This document shows positions 28,421 to 37,770 of a stretch of DNA of 64,000 nt, one piece after another (the stretch's first letter is position 1; every line of letters begins with the position of its first letter). The translations under genes were made by a program, and so were the position numbers. Under the pieces are notes generated by a model. It saw only the letters and a list, made by a program, of their open reading frames with translations, did not search any database and was not told where the DNA came from. Origin of the DNA: Nonlabens marinus S1-08 (GTDB lineage: Bacteria; Bacteroidota; Bacteroidia; Flavobacteriales; Flavobacteriaceae); assembly GCF_000831385.1 (NCBI RefSeq), contig NZ_AP014548.1, positions 2,471,779-2,535,778 of the forward strand, written 5' to 3'.

Positions 28421-29866
28421 TTAGCAATCAGACAGCGCCACATTCACGGCCAATCCTCCAGTGCTCGTTTCTTTGTATTTAGAATTCATGTCTTGTGCAG
28501 TTTGCCACATGGTTTCTATGACTTTATCCAGAGGAACTTTAGCGTTTTTGGCATCCGTATCTAGTGCCATCTCGCATGCATTGATAGCTTTAATAGCACC
28601 CATCGCATTTCTTTCAATACATGGCACCTGAACCAAACCACCTATGGGATCACAGGTCAATCCTAGATGATGCTCCATAGCAATTTCACTAGCCATTAGC
28701 ACCTGTGCAGGTGTACCGCCCATAAGTTCAGTAAGTGCTCCTGCTGCCATGGCACTGCTCACTCCTATTTCTGCCTGGCAACCACCCATTGCGGCGCTGA
28801 TAGTAGCTCCTTTTTTGAATAGTGCCCCTATCTCACCAGCCACAAGTAAGAATTTTTTGATATCCTGGAAGTCAGCATCGTGATTTTCAATAGTTAGATA
28901 ATACATCAAAACGGCAGGAATAACTCCAGCACTTCCATTAGTTGGCGCTGTTACTACTCTTCCTAAAGATGCGTTGACCTCGTTAACCGCCAGTGCATAG
29001 CAAGAAACCCATTTAAGTATTTCTCTGAATTTAACTTCCGTACCACGTATAGCGTCAATCCATTCTTCCTTATTGGAATACTCAGCACCTTTTTTGAGAC
29101 GCTGGTGTGTATCAAAAGCTCTACGTCTTACATTGAGTCCGCCAGGTAGAATTCCTTCAGTATGGCAGCCTATGTACATGGAGTCGAGCATCACGTCCCA
29201 AATATCTTTGAGTCCAGCGTCAATGGCTTCTGGCGAATTGAGATATTCCTCGTTTTCCAGTACAATTTCAGAAACCGCTTTATTTTCCCGATCGCAATAT
29301 GCCTGCAATTCTTTAGCATTGTTTACAGGTCTTGGGAAACATTCAAAAATAGCGCGTTGCTTAGCCGCACGTTTACGCTCCTTTTGAACAAAGAATCCGC
29401 CGCCAATGCTGAAATAGGTTTCAAATAGAGTCTTCCCATCATTTAAAACCGCTTTAAAGCGCATGCCGTTAGGGTGAAACGGTAAAAAGTTTTTATGAAA
29501 CTTGATCTGGGTAGCTGGATCAAAGGAGATCAGGTGAACACCATCCAACTGTAATAGTTTTTGATTGGTAATATATTCGCATACTTCCGGAATTTCTGCG
29601 ATGTCACAGGTTTGAGGATCTGCATTAGTCAATCCCATAATTACCGCTATATCCGTAGCGTGGCCTTTACCTGTTAAGGACAGTGAGCCGTATAGATCCA
29701 CTTCAATGGACTGTACATGTTCTAACCAATTTTTATCTCGCAGTTTTCCTAGAAATGCTCTTGCGGCACGCCAGGGTCCAAGCGTATGGGAACTGGATGG
29801 CCCTACTCCAATTTTGAGCATGTCAAACACGCTGATGGCTTCTATTTTCTTTTTAGGTTCCGACAT
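28421..29866 (-). CDS. sdaA: L-serine ammonia-lyase, single-chain iron-sulfur type
   Basis: 481 residues. Deaminates L-serine to pyruvate and ammonia in the cytosol with a [4Fe-4S] cluster. The beta-type domain comes first (GPSSSHT at 22-28), then the alpha-type domain with cluster-ligand cysteines in MGGCQAEIG, LTCDPIGG and QVPCIERNA. The very last residue is Cys481 (NVALSDC), which in type 2 serine dehydratases enters the active site and coordinates the cluster until substrate displaces it. All features are intact, so the enzyme should be active. Transcribed leftwards on its own. Confidence 0.96.
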   Translation of the reverse strand: MSEPKKKIEAISVFDMLKIGVGPSSSHTLGPWRAARAFLGKLRDKNWLEHVQSIEVDLYGSLSLTGKGHATDIAVIMGLTNADPQTCDIAEIPEVCEYITNQKLLQLDGVHLISFDPATQIKFHKNFLPFHPNGMRFKAVLNDGKTLFETYFSIGGGFFVQKERKRAAKQRAIFECFPRPVNNAKELQAYCDRENKAVSEIVLENEEYLNSPEAIDAGLKDIWDVMLDSMYIGCHTEGILPGGLNVRRRAFDTHQRLKKGAEYSNKEEWIDAIRGTEVKFREILKWVSCYALAVNEVNASLGRVVTAPTNGSAGVIPAVLMYYLTIENHDADFQDIKKFLLVAGEIGALFKKGATISAAMGGCQAEIGVSSAMAAGALTELMGGTPAQVLMASEIAMEHHLGLTCDPIGGLVQVPCIERNAMGAIKAINACEMALDTDAKNAKVPLDKVIETMWQTAQDMNSKYKETSTGGLAVNVALSDC

Positions 29867-29891
29867 AGAAAGGTTGTCAATTTTGCGGTGA

Positions 29892-29899
29892 CAAATATA
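29892..29899 (-). promoter_or_regulatory. Candidate -7 box (TATATTTG) for sdaA
   Basis: Perfect TAnnTTTG on the minus strand, 25 bp upstream of the start codon; identical to the box before ytxJ. Confidence 0.4.
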
Positions 29900-30156
29900 G
29901 GTTTTGTGAAAGAACTTTATCTCGACACTTTGATAAACACAGGGCGACGCTCTCGCTCGATATTGGTTGATAAAAATTGTATTTATCTAGATACTGAGGA
30001 AAAGGTCTCAATAAAATCAAAATGAAAGCCGGTTCGTGCGGCAGTACAGAATGAGCGGGTTATGGTATTGAATCTTTCTGTAGATGTTCCAATTCTAGCT
30101 TGCAATATTTTGAACTATTAATCTGCTAATTTCTCTATTGCAGAATCTGGAAGAAG

Positions 30157-30176
30157 TTCGCTTTCGCGAAAGCGGA
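30157..30176. repeat. Dispersed palindrome copy 9
   Basis: Perfect core at 30160-30173 and one outer mismatch; about 195 bp upstream of dnaK. Confidence 0.93.
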
Positions 30177-30258
30177 ATAGAATTTACACCTATTATAAAA
30201 CCAATGGATGACTACTAGTGACAGATTGGTTTAAAAGAAGCACTGTTTATAGACTACT

Positions 30259-30297
30259 AAATGACAACTTTTCTAGGATTCTGACAGCTTGTCATTT
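30259..30297. promoter_or_regulatory. Operator-like inverted repeat upstream of dnaK
   Basis: AAATGACAA (30259-30267) and TTGTCATTT (30289-30297), with a nested TGACA-GCT-TGTCA at 30282-30294. The right arm overlaps a TTTG (30295-30298) that could be the -33 element of dnaK. Confidence 0.45.
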
Positions 30298-30306
30298 GGA
30301 TTGTGG

Positions 30307-30322
30307 TGGCACAAACATTGAC
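30307..30322 (+). promoter_or_regulatory. TGGCAC-N5-TTGAC element upstream of dnaK
   Basis: Resembles a sigma-54 -24/-12 site but has GA instead of GC at -12. clpB has a similar TGGCA...GTGAC at 8884-8898, a similar distance from its start. Confidence 0.3.
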
Positions 30323-30371
30323 TTTAGGTAAGCGTAATAGAAAATAAAATTGCTAACTAAAATATAGTATA

Positions 30372-32276
30372 ATGAGTAAAATAATTGGAATTGACTTAGG
30401 TACGACCAACAGCTGTGTTTCCGTAATGGAAGGAAGCGAGCCAGTGGTAATACCTAATGCAGAAGGGAAACGCACGACTCCATCTGTTATCGCTTTCGTT
30501 GAAGGTGGTGAGATTAAAGTGGGTGACCCTGCAAAAAGACAAGCAGTGACGAACCCGACTAAAACGGTTGCGTCTATCAAAAGATTTATGGGTAACAAAT
30601 TCAGCGAGGTTTCTAATGAGGCTGACCGTGTTCCTTATAAAGTAGTAAAAGGTGATAACAATACGCCACGTGTAGATATTGATGGTCGTTTGTATACACC
30701 ACAAGAATTAAGTGCTATGATTCTTCAGAAAATGAAGAAAACGGCAGAAGATTACCTAGGACAAGAAGTAACTGGAGCAGTAATTACAGTACCAGCTTAC
30801 TTTAACGATTCTCAACGTCAAGCCACTAAGGAAGCTGGTGAGATCGCAGGATTGAAAGTAGAGCGTATTATCAATGAGCCTACTGCTGCGGCACTAGCTT
30901 ATGGAATGGATAAAAAAGATACAGATCAGAAGATCGTTGTATTTGACTTTGGTGGTGGAACGCATGACGTTTCTATCTTAGAATTGGGTGACGGTGTATT
31001 TGAAGTACTAGCTACTGATGGTGACACGCACTTAGGTGGTGATGATGTAGATGAAAAGATCATCGACTGGTTGGCTGATGAATTTAAGTCGGCTGAAGAC
31101 ATCGACCTGCGTAAAGACCCAATGGCGTTGCAACGTTTGAAAGAAGCTGCTGAAAAAGCAAAAATTGAGCTCTCATCCAGCGCACAAACTGAGATCAACT
31201 TACCATATGTAACGGCAACCGCTAGCGGACCTAAGCACTTGGTTAAGACTTTGACCAAATCTAAATTTGATCAATTGATTTCTGACTTAGTAAAAAGAAC
31301 GATTGAGCCATGTGAGAAAGCATTGAAAGCTGCGGGATTGTCTAAGAGCGATATCGATGAGATCATCCTAGTAGGTGGATCTACTCGTATCCCAGCTGTA
31401 CAAGAGGCTGTGGAGAACTTCTTCGGTAAGAAGCCTTCTAAAGGTGTAAACCCTGATGAGGTAGTTGCCGTAGGTGCAGCGATCCAAGGTGGTGTATTGA
31501 CTGGAGATGTGAAGGATGTATTGTTACTAGATGTAACTCCGCTTTCTTTAGGTATCGAGACTATGGGTAATGTGATGACCAAATTGATTGAGGCTAACAC
31601 AACGATCCCAACTAAGAAGTCACAAGTATTCTCTACCGCAGCTGATAACCAGCCAAGTGTTGAGATCCACGTACTGCAAGGAGAACGCGCCATGGCGCCA
31701 GATAACAAGACGATTGGAAGATTCCACTTGTCAGATATTCCACCAGCACGTCGTGGAACACCACAAATCGAGGTAACCTTTGACATTGATGCTAACGGTA
31801 TCATCAAAGTAAGTGCTGAAGATAAGGCGACTGGTAAGAAGCAAGATATTCGTATCGAGGCATCTTCAGGACTAAGCGAGGAAGAAATCGAGAGAATGAA
31901 GCAAGATGCAGCTGCTAACGCAGATGCAGATAAGAAAGCTAAAGAAACAGCTGATAAACTGAACAGTGCAGATCAAATGATCTTCCAGACTGAGCAGCAG
32001 TTAGAAGAATTTGGCGATAAGCTTCCAGAAGATAAGAAAGCTCCTATTCAAGAAGCGCTGAATGAATTGAAAGCAGCTTATGAAACTAAGGAAGTTGAAA
32101 AGATCGATCCAGCACTAGAAAAACTGAACACCGTTTGGACAGCAGCTAGTGAAGAGATGTACAAAGCACAAGCAGATGCTCAAGGTGGACAACCTGGGCC
32201 AGACGCAGGCGCTGAGGCTTCCAGCGATGCTGATACTAGCGATGTGGAAGATGTAGATTTTGAGGAAGTGAAGTAA
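30372..32276 (+). CDS. dnaK: Chaperone DnaK (Hsp70)
   Basis: 634 residues, cytosolic ATP-dependent chaperone. The nucleotide-binding domain (1-380) has [33 protein letters not shown] and VGGSTRIP. The substrate-binding domain begins after the [18 protein letters not shown] linker. A helical lid and an acidic C-terminal tail ending EEVK complete the protein. It works with ClpB (8.9 kb). dnaJ and grpE are not adjacent, so this is a stand-alone dnaK. Start at 30372 gives the standard [11 protein letters not shown]-terminus. Confidence 0.99.
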   Translation: MSKIIGIDLGTTNSCVSVMEGSEPVVIPNAEGKRTTPSVIAFVEGGEIKVGDPAKRQAVTNPTKTVASIKRFMGNKFSEVSNEADRVPYKVVKGDNNTPRVDIDGRLYTPQELSAMILQKMKKTAEDYLGQEVTGAVITVPAYFNDSQRQATKEAGEIAGLKVERIINEPTAAALAYGMDKKDTDQKIVVFDFGGGTHDVSILELGDGVFEVLATDGDTHLGGDDVDEKIIDWLADEFKSAEDIDLRKDPMALQRLKEAAEKAKIELSSSAQTEINLPYVTATASGPKHLVKTLTKSKFDQLISDLVKRTIEPCEKALKAAGLSKSDIDEIILVGGSTRIPAVQEAVENFFGKKPSKGVNPDEVVAVGAAIQGGVLTGDVKDVLLLDVTPLSLGIETMGNVMTKLIEANTTIPTKKSQVFSTAADNQPSVEIHVLQGERAMAPDNKTIGRFHLSDIPPARRGTPQIEVTFDIDANGIIKVSAEDKATGKKQDIRIEASSGLSEEEIERMKQDAAANADADKKAKETADKLNSADQMIFQTEQQLEEFGDKLPEDKKAPIQEALNELKAAYETKEVEKIDPALEKLNTVWTAASEEMYKAQADAQGGQPGPDAGAEASSDADTSDVEDVDFEEVK

Positions 32277-32361
32277 GTGAGATAGTAACGGCGCAGCCGT
32301 TGCGTAATCGAACTTATCCCAAACAAGCCCTAGCGCAGATTTGGGATCTCTATAAAGTAAG

Positions 32362-32393
32362 AAAGACTCTGATTTGTTTCAGGGTCTTTTTTT
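32362..32393 (+). terminator. Terminator of dnaK
   Basis: Arms AAAGACTCTGA (32362-32372) and TCAGGGTCTTT (32379-32389, one G-T pair), then a T-run. Confidence 0.85.
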
Positions 32394-32498
32394 GTATTAT
32401 CAGTTTTAAAATAGTTTTTTCATTTGCTAAAGTAATATTAACGAGCTGCACCCTATAATGTATTTAGGAGCAATTTCAATTTTGTAATTTTAGAGTTT

Positions 32499-32807
32499 AT
32501 GCAAACCACCCTCCACTACTTCTTGCACTTTGGCGCGCCATTTTTTATCGCCTATCTGTTTTTCAAGAACGATTGGAAAAAAGCGTATTTGATTCTGCTA
32601 GCCACGATGCTGGTCGATCTAGATCATTTACTAGCCACGCCGATTTTTGAGGCTGATCGATGCAGTATCAATTTTCACCCGCTTCATACCTACTGGGCAA
32701 TGATCGTTTACGTTGCTTTCTTGTTTTTGAACAAAACATTACGAATCATAGGTATCGGTTTACTTTTTCACATGATTACAGATGCAATAGATTGTATGAT
32801 GACATGA
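32499..32807 (+). CDS. DUF6122 family small membrane protein
   Basis: 102 residues with three to four hydrophobic helices. Conserved polar motifs LHYFLHFG, LATMLVDLDHLLA, RCSINFHPLHTYWA and FHMITDAIDC give a set of His and Asp residues near the membrane face, reminiscent of YdjM/LexA-regulated membrane metal hydrolases. The family is common in Flavobacteriia and uncharacterised. Stand-alone gene after the dnaK terminator. Name by recognised motif pattern; function unknown. Confidence 0.75.
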   Translation: MQTTLHYFLHFGAPFFIAYLFFKNDWKKAYLILLATMLVDLDHLLATPIFEADRCSINFHPLHTYWAMIVYVAFLFLNKTLRIIGIGLLFHMITDAIDCMMT

Positions 32808-33005
32808 AATTTTGAAAAAAGCTGCTGGAAGGCCTTATTTATAGCGGGTATAGCCTAAAGAATTTTAGAGTAGTAAATTAAAAGGTTCGGTTTTAAGGGA
32901 AGCTTACAAGCAATCTTGAAGTAATGCAGTTCACCCCCAATCGACTAGTCAATCATACTTCGTTTATCGACTGATAATTAGTTAAATAATTTTTCTAGAA
33001 ATTCT

Positions 33006-33758
33006 TTATTTAGAATTCAAATAATTCATCAATTCCGATTCTTTATTGATTTCTAATTTCTTATAAATATTTCTAAAATGAGTTTTAACGGTGTGGATGG
33101 ATATGTTGAGAGTATCAGCAATTTCTTGACGGCTATGACCTTTTGAGAATAAACTGGTGATCTTGTTTTCAGTATCAGTTAAGGTCTCTAACCTGTGCAA
33201 ATAAGTTTGATCAAAGATCGTTTCTTGTACTTGACTTTTTGCGCACCTCACGATACCTCGAACACCATCTATAGCTAATGGGGATGCATAAACGATGCCC
33301 GTGGATACTGTAGGTTCACCTTTTTCATTATACCTCGCATAACTACTGTATTCTACTACTGAAGTAATTTTACCGGTGCCGCTGTGCTTGAGCTTATAAT
33401 AAATTTCAAAAATAGCTTCTTTGCGTTCTTGAATACCTAGACCTTGATAACACTCCTGCATTTGTGGAAAAACATGTAAGGACAGTGCCTTAAAATCTTC
33501 CTCAATCATAATTTTTGGTAGAATATCAACCCCAGATTGTTTGAAGTCTTTCACTTGTTTACCTGTAAATTGATGACAATTTACCCCAACATGCACATAT
33601 TTTAACTCGCTTAAATTCAAGGCGTAGCATAGAGAGTTGCTGTACATAGGGCCTTTAGTAATCTCCTGAAATCGCTCGATAAATTCCTCCAGACTTTCGT
33701 CAGGTTCTCCTTCACGATTGCGCAATACTTTTTTATGTGCCTCAAGTGCAGTATTCAT
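33006..33758 (-). CDS. LuxR-type transcriptional regulator with PAS-like N-terminal domain
   Basis: 250 residues from ATG 33758. The C-terminal 65 residues are a LuxR/GerE helix-turn-helix (TDTENKITSLFSKGHSRQEIADTLNISIHTVKTHFRNIYKKLEI). The N-terminal 170 residues have an alternating alpha/beta pattern compatible with a PAS-like sensor fold; no phosphoacceptor receiver motif is present. An upstream GTG at 33800 would add 14 residues and is less likely. It is divergent from the helicase gene and convergent with DUF6122. Target genes and signal are unknown. Confidence 0.82.
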   Translation of the reverse strand: MNTALEAHKKVLRNREGEPDESLEEFIERFQEITKGPMYSNSLCYALNLSELKYVHVGVNCHQFTGKQVKDFKQSGVDILPKIMIEEDFKALSLHVFPQMQECYQGLGIQERKEAIFEIYYKLKHSGTGKITSVVEYSSYARYNEKGEPTVSTGIVYASPLAIDGVRGIVRCAKSQVQETIFDQTYLHRLETLTDTENKITSLFSKGHSRQEIADTLNISIHTVKTHFRNIYKKLEINKESELMNYLNSK

Positions 33759-33879
33759 ATGGGGTTGTAATAAGCAAGTACCTTGAGGGGGAACGGGCAC
33801 TACTCAAAATTAAGCAATTCAAATGAGAAGTTGAACTATTCATCGATGATGTCATTAAGTTAATTCGGTTTTTCACGAG

Positions 33880-33899
33880 TTCGCTTTCGCGAAAGCGAA
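33880..33899. repeat. Dispersed palindrome copy 10 (perfect 20-mer)
   Basis: Perfect TTCGCTTTCGCGAAAGCGAA in the divergent region between the LuxR-type gene and the helicase gene, 72 bp before the helicase start. Confidence 0.95.
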
Positions 33900-33959
33900 A
33901 CAAACCAACACCTCTTCTATTATTGATTTTATTGTATACATAACAATGCACCATAACAT

Positions 33960-33967
33960 TACCTTTG
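33960..33967 (+). promoter_or_regulatory. -7 box (TACCTTTG) four bases before the helicase ATG
   Basis: Perfect TAnnTTTG followed by CAGC and the ATG at 33972. If used, transcription would begin at or very near the start codon. The nearest TTG is 25 bp upstream, longer than usual. Confidence 0.45.
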
Positions 33968-33971
33968 CAGC

Positions 33972-35294
33972 ATGAGCGACCCAATTAAAAACCAACAAGA
34001 AATTCTAGACAAACTGGGTATTGAACAGTTGAACGATATGCAACAAGCTAGCGCTGTTGCTATCCAACAGAATAAAGAGATAGTACTTCTATCGCCCACT
34101 GGAACTGGTAAAACGCTGGCTTTTTTACTGCCTCTAGTAGCATCACTGAATCCGGAAGTTGATCAAGTTCAAGCTCTAATCCTAGTTCCATCCAGAGAAC
34201 TAGCCATTCAAATTGAACAAGTGTTGAGAGAAATGGGAACCGGCTTTAAAGTCAATGCAGTGTATGGTGGTAGATCTGGAGCGGGAGATAAAGTGTTACT
34301 AGCAACTCCACCGGCTATCTTGATAGGTACTCCTGGTCGTGTAGCGGACCATTTGAGACGCGGAAACTTTAAAACCACAGCGCTCAAAACTTTAGTCTTG
34401 GATGAATTTGACAAATCACTTGAAACAGGTTTTGAAGCTGAGATGAGAGAAATAGCAGAAAACTTGCGACATCTCACTCATAAAATCTTAACCTCTGCAA
34501 CGCAAAAAGTGGGGATTCCTCCTTTTATGCAAATGCACCACCCGAAACGTTTGAATTTTTTGTCAGATGTGGAAGAAACTAAGCTCAAATTAAAAATAGT
34601 AGTTGCACCAACTGAGGACAAGTTACCCACTCTACACAACTTATTAGCAGCAACAGGAACAGGACGTGGTATCATATTCTGTAACCTAAAAGATACTATT
34701 GCAGATGTGAGCGATTACCTATACGATAGAGAATTTCCGCATTCTGTTTTCTATGGTGGACTGGAGCAAATAGATCGCGAGCGGGCCCTGATAAAATTTC
34801 GCAATGGGACGCATCGTGTCTTGTTAGCAACAGACCTTGCAGCGCGTGGAATCGATGTTCCAGACCTAGATTTTATTATTCACTACCAATTGCCTTATAA
34901 GCGCGAGGAATTCATTCATAGGAATGGAAGAACCGCAAGAATGCATGCTACCGGCACTGCATTTATCCTGAGGCACCAGCAACAAGAACTTCCTGAGTTC
35001 ATTGAAAATGCTGAGGTGATTCAAATTCCCCATGTCAAAAAAATGCCTCAAGAGCAACAATGGGAAACCCTATATATTTCAGGTGGTAGAAAGGACAAAA
35101 TATCTAAAGGTGATATCGCTGGCCTTTTCTTAAAACAAGGAAACCTTCAAAAGGAAGAGTTAGGTATTATCGAATTAAAGCAGGATTGCTCTTTTGTAGC
35201 GGTACCTTATAACAAGGCTTTTGAATTGATCAACACACTCAACAACAGCCGAATTAAAAAACGTAAACTAAGAATCAGCCTTTTAGAACTATAA
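33972..35294 (+). CDS. DEAD-box RNA helicase, DbpA-like
   Basis: 440 residues, cytosolic ATP-dependent RNA helicase. The Q-motif region (GIEQLNDMQQAS), Walker A SPTGTGKT (41-48), PSRELA, GTPGR, motif II DEFD (144-147, in place of DEAD), TSAT (174-177), ARGIDVPDLD and HRNGRTAR are all present. The last 75 residues (KISKGDIAGLFLKQGNL...) match the DbpA RNA-binding domain, which in E. coli targets 23S rRNA hairpin 92, so a role in large-subunit assembly is likely. The DEFD variant keeps both catalytic acids. The following small gene starts 4 bp after its stop. Confidence 0.94.
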   Translation: MSDPIKNQQEILDKLGIEQLNDMQQASAVAIQQNKEIVLLSPTGTGKTLAFLLPLVASLNPEVDQVQALILVPSRELAIQIEQVLREMGTGFKVNAVYGGRSGAGDKVLLATPPAILIGTPGRVADHLRRGNFKTTALKTLVLDEFDKSLETGFEAEMREIAENLRHLTHKILTSATQKVGIPPFMQMHHPKRLNFLSDVEETKLKLKIVVAPTEDKLPTLHNLLAATGTGRGIIFCNLKDTIADVSDYLYDREFPHSVFYGGLEQIDRERALIKFRNGTHRVLLATDLAARGIDVPDLDFIIHYQLPYKREEFIHRNGRTARMHATGTAFILRHQQQELPEFIENAEVIQIPHVKKMPQEQQWETLYISGGRKDKISKGDIAGLFLKQGNLQKEELGIIELKQDCSFVAVPYNKAFELINTLNNSRIKKRKLRISLLEL

Positions 35295-35298
35295 TATT

Positions 35299-35667
35299 AT
35301 GAGTGAAACCACACCTCCTACCCCAGCAAACGATGATTTGCGGCAGCAAGAATTTCTAGTGAAACACGTATTTTACGATTTAGAAAATAAGAATGAAGGT
35401 CTTGAGGCGGACAAAAACTACTTCAGCGAGAATGATTTTGCTTCCATCTTACTGCGTGCAGAACATTATGGCATCGCCCTTTCTAACATGGAAGCCTACC
35501 ATGAATTGAAATTATACGGTACGGATAATCATGAGGTGTACCGTAAAAAAGCAACCCATCCACAATGGTACAAATCTGCCTTTGGAAAGTTTAAACGCGC
35601 TCAGAAGGGCATGTTGTATAGAGCCACATTCAAAGTTTCACAAAAATTGCTGGATAGAAAGGAGTAA
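35299..35667 (+). CDS. Conserved hypothetical protein downstream of the helicase
   Basis: 122 residues, soluble, charged, no signal peptide or membrane segment. Not recognised. Contains HPQWYKSAFGKFKRAQKG, a basic and aromatic C-terminal half that could bind nucleic acid; this is only composition. It begins 4 bp after the helicase stop, so it is very likely co-translated with it, and is followed by a terminator. Confidence 0.7.
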   Translation: MSETTPPTPANDDLRQQEFLVKHVFYDLENKNEGLEADKNYFSENDFASILLRAEHYGIALSNMEAYHELKLYGTDNHEVYRKKATHPQWYKSAFGKFKRAQKGMLYRATFKVSQKLLDRKE

Positions 35668-35701
35668 TAATTACTTCCGATAAATTTGTTTAGTAATAAA
35701 A

Positions 35702-35738
35702 AAACTCCGTTTCCAAACAAATATTTGAAAACGGAGTT
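35702..35738. terminator. Bidirectional terminator between two convergent genes
   Basis: Arms AACTCCGTTT (35703-35712) and AAACGGAGTT (35728-35737) with a 15-nt loop. A-run on the left serves the minus-strand gene. Confidence 0.8.
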
Positions 35739-35757
35739 CCTTGTAGAGTAAGTAATT

Positions 35758-36756
35758 CTAGTAATCGTTACCTAGCTGATCTTTATACTCTTTGCGAAGA
35801 GAACTTACTCCATTAAGTCCTCCTAGTACCGCAACAATGACTCCTAGAATTAAGGCAATCGACACGTATAAAGCTGCTTTTGCTATTCCTTGCGCTGCAT
35901 CTTCTGTCTGGTCAACGACCTCTTCCTTTGTCTTTTTTAAATAAACCTGCGCATCATCTACAACTTCCTCATAGCTTTCTACATAGTTATCTACCATATT
36001 TGAAGCTTCTTCCTTAGAAAGGTTAGAACGATTTACAATTACGTTTGTAAGTGCTTCTTTATCTAAGGCATCTAAAGAATTAGCAAACTCATTTTCTGCT
36101 TTTTGAAAAACTTTATCCACCTCTTCATCAAGCGTCGTTGGATCTTTAACGGCTTGTACAGCCTGATCTTCAGTTGCGTTAGCAAGATCCTCGGCTTGGG
36201 ATTCCAAACGTTGTGGGTCTAAAGCCTCCTTCTCCGTATCTCTTAATAAAGCATAAAACTCAGATTTAGCCTCTTGCCAATTGACATCACCCACTTCAAC
36301 ATCCTGATTATCAGTTGAAGTATTTTGAGAAACTAGACTGTTTCCTACTTCCACAGCTGTTTTAGTAATAATACTTCCAACTCCAGAAATTACATTTCCA
36401 ACTGCTGAAAAAACAACTAAATAAGAAAGAATACAATACAGCGCCCATGTTAGAAAGCCCTGCATAACGCCACCTTTGTTTGAAAAAGAAACACCAACTC
36501 TTGCAGCTACCCTTGCACCTATAAAGATGGCAATCAGGTTAGAAAGAATCCACCATATGATGGCTCCCGTTCCGACACCGCTTAAAGCATTTCCTTCTTC
36601 TGTAGGTTCAATGGTGCTGAACCCTACGGCTATACCGATGAGGTTTAATAATAATAAGATTGCAAACACAGTGGTCAGACCACCTGCTATAGCGCGCCAT
36701 GAGATGGCTTTTTTCGGTAAAGAGCCGAATTGGGGTAATTTTTTATCATTGTCCAT
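35758..36756 (-). CDS. Membrane protein with long charged extramembrane segment
   Basis: 332 residues, not recognised as a named family. Three to four N-terminal transmembrane helices (about 22-47, 65-85, 100-140) are followed by a long Glu/Asp/Lys-rich helical region (about 165-290) with coiled-coil character, and a final helix (about 297-318, ALYVSIALILGVIVAVLGGL). A cytosolic start MDNDKKLPQFGSLPKKAISWRAIAGG is seen. Its neighbours csbD (broken) and dodecin are often stress-induced, so a stress role is possible but speculative. Confidence 0.72.
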   Translation of the reverse strand: MDNDKKLPQFGSLPKKAISWRAIAGGLTTVFAILLLLNLIGIAVGFSTIEPTEEGNALSGVGTGAIIWWILSNLIAIFIGARVAARVGVSFSNKGGVMQGFLTWALYCILSYLVVFSAVGNVISGVGSIITKTAVEVGNSLVSQNTSTDNQDVEVGDVNWQEAKSEFYALLRDTEKEALDPQRLESQAEDLANATEDQAVQAVKDPTTLDEEVDKVFQKAENEFANSLDALDKEALTNVIVNRSNLSKEEASNMVDNYVESYEEVVDDAQVYLKKTKEEVVDQTEDAAQGIAKAALYVSIALILGVIVAVLGGLNGVSSLRKEYKDQLGNDY

Positions 36757-36812
36757 AATTTTGTTTTTTAAAAATAGTTAGTAGTTATGATTAAGGATTT
36801 GATTGACTTATA

Positions 36813-37008
36813 CTATAAGTTTTCAAACTCCTTTTTAAGTTCTTCCTTAGTCTTTCCAATTTTTTTCTGTAAGCCACCTAATATTTCTTCAAACTTTCCT
36901 TCTGAATAATTCAGGTCATCATCGGTAAGTTGAGCATACTTACTCTTTACCTTTCCTTACCTTTCCTTTTACTTCTTTCCATCTACCTTCTAGTTGATCT
37001 GTATTCAT
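36813..37008 (-). pseudogene. CsbD-family stress protein, frameshifted by a 10-bp tandem duplication
   Basis: The minus strand from ATG 37008 begins MNTDQLEGRWKEVKGKV, the typical CsbD N-terminus, then runs into a stop after 22 codons. The rest of the family pattern (YAQLTDDDLNYSEGKFEEIL...GKTKEELKKEF) continues in another frame to a stop at 36813-36815. The cause is an exact 10-bp tandem duplication, TTACCTTTCC at 36947-36956 and again at 36957-36966. Removing one copy restores a single 61-residue frame. CsbD proteins are small general-stress proteins of unknown biochemistry. Either a true pseudogene, a reversible slippage switch or an assembly error. Confidence 0.82.
36947..36966. repeat. 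10-bp tandem duplication in csbD
   Basis: TTACCTTTCC twice in direct succession; length 10 shifts the frame by one. Confidence 0.95.
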
Positions 37009-37512
37009 AAAATTATAGTTTATAATTACTTATTAGATCAAAAATAAATATTATCTATAGGAATATTCTTAATAAAATATAAATCCTTACTTTTTAGTGG
37101 GTAAAACCTAAAGTAGAAAAAGCTGTTCTTTATGAGTAAAATGAGAACAAAACGATGAAAAAAACGCTGAAATTGATTCTTGAAATAGTACCTATTTTGA
37201 GAACCTACTGAATTTTAGGCATAAAGTAATTACTAAATAAAGTAGGAGAATAAGTATCCTATTTTAATCAAAATGCACCACTCTCAGATGTCTGATGTCT
37301 GAAGTTGCTCAACCATGAAATAAAAATGAGAAGAATTGATAAGATGCGATTTTGTGATTACAAACTGACATTACTTAATAGAATTATAAAATTTTAAATT
37401 TAATTAAGACAGTAACATCGTTATTAAGAACTATTGTGTTATCGTTTGTTAAAAAGTTTATTTAAAATCACTATTTCCTTAAATTAGAAAGGTAATCTTA
37501 AAACTATCTATT
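37009..37512. other. 504-bp AT-rich intergenic region before dodecin
   Basis: No supported gene, repeat or strong promoter was found. The longest ATG frame is about 18 codons. Confidence 0.6.
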
Positions 37513-37716
37513 ATGAGTATTGTAAAAGTGATTGAAGTGCTAGCCACTTCCGATAAAAGTTTTGATGAAGCAACCAGAAACGCAGTGAAGGAAGCTTCTA
37601 AAAGCGTAAAAAATATAAAATCAATCTATGTTAAAGAAATGCACGCTAATGTAACCGATAACAATATCGTGTCTTTCGCGGTAAATGCTAAAATTTCTTT
37701 TGAAATAGAGAGCTAA
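37513..37716 (+). CDS. Dodecin family flavin-binding protein
   Basis: 67 residues. Dodecins form hollow dodecamers that store or buffer flavins (or CoA in some bacteria) in the cytosol. The beta-alpha-beta-beta pattern is clear: VKVIEVLATSDKSFDEATRNAVKEASKSVKNIKSIYV is the strand-helix half, then the VNAKISFEIES strand. Length is normal for the family. Stand-alone, with its own strong terminator. Confidence 0.92.
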   Translation: MSIVKVIEVLATSDKSFDEATRNAVKEASKSVKNIKSIYVKEMHANVTDNNIVSFAVNAKISFEIES

Positions 37717-37730
37717 AACATATTTATGAT

Positions 37731-37770
37731 AATGGGGAAACGATTTTTAGAATTGTTTCCCCATTTTTTT
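37731..37770 (+). terminator. Terminator of the dodecin gene
   Basis: Arms AATGGGGAAAC (37731-37741) and GTTTCCCCATT (37755-37765), then T-run to 37770. Confidence 0.9.

Larger units (their letters stand above)
29867..30371. other. 505-bp intergenic region between divergent sdaA and dnaK
   Basis: Contains the sdaA promoter box, one palindrome copy and the dnaK control region (listed separately). Short open frames here are not supported by codon use or similarity. Confidence 0.7.

Noticed and set aside
29786..30025. Short plus-strand frame upstream of dnaK
   Set aside because: It overlaps the sdaA start region in antisense and has no recognisable protein features.
30307..30322. A true sigma-54 promoter for dnaK
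   Set aside because: The -12 element is GA where GC is needed and no enhancer-type context is visible; kept only as a weak regulatory element.
37671..37684. CTTTCGCGG in the dodecin gene as another palindrome copy
   Set aside because: Only one half-site matches and the sequence encodes a conserved strand of the protein; likely chance.
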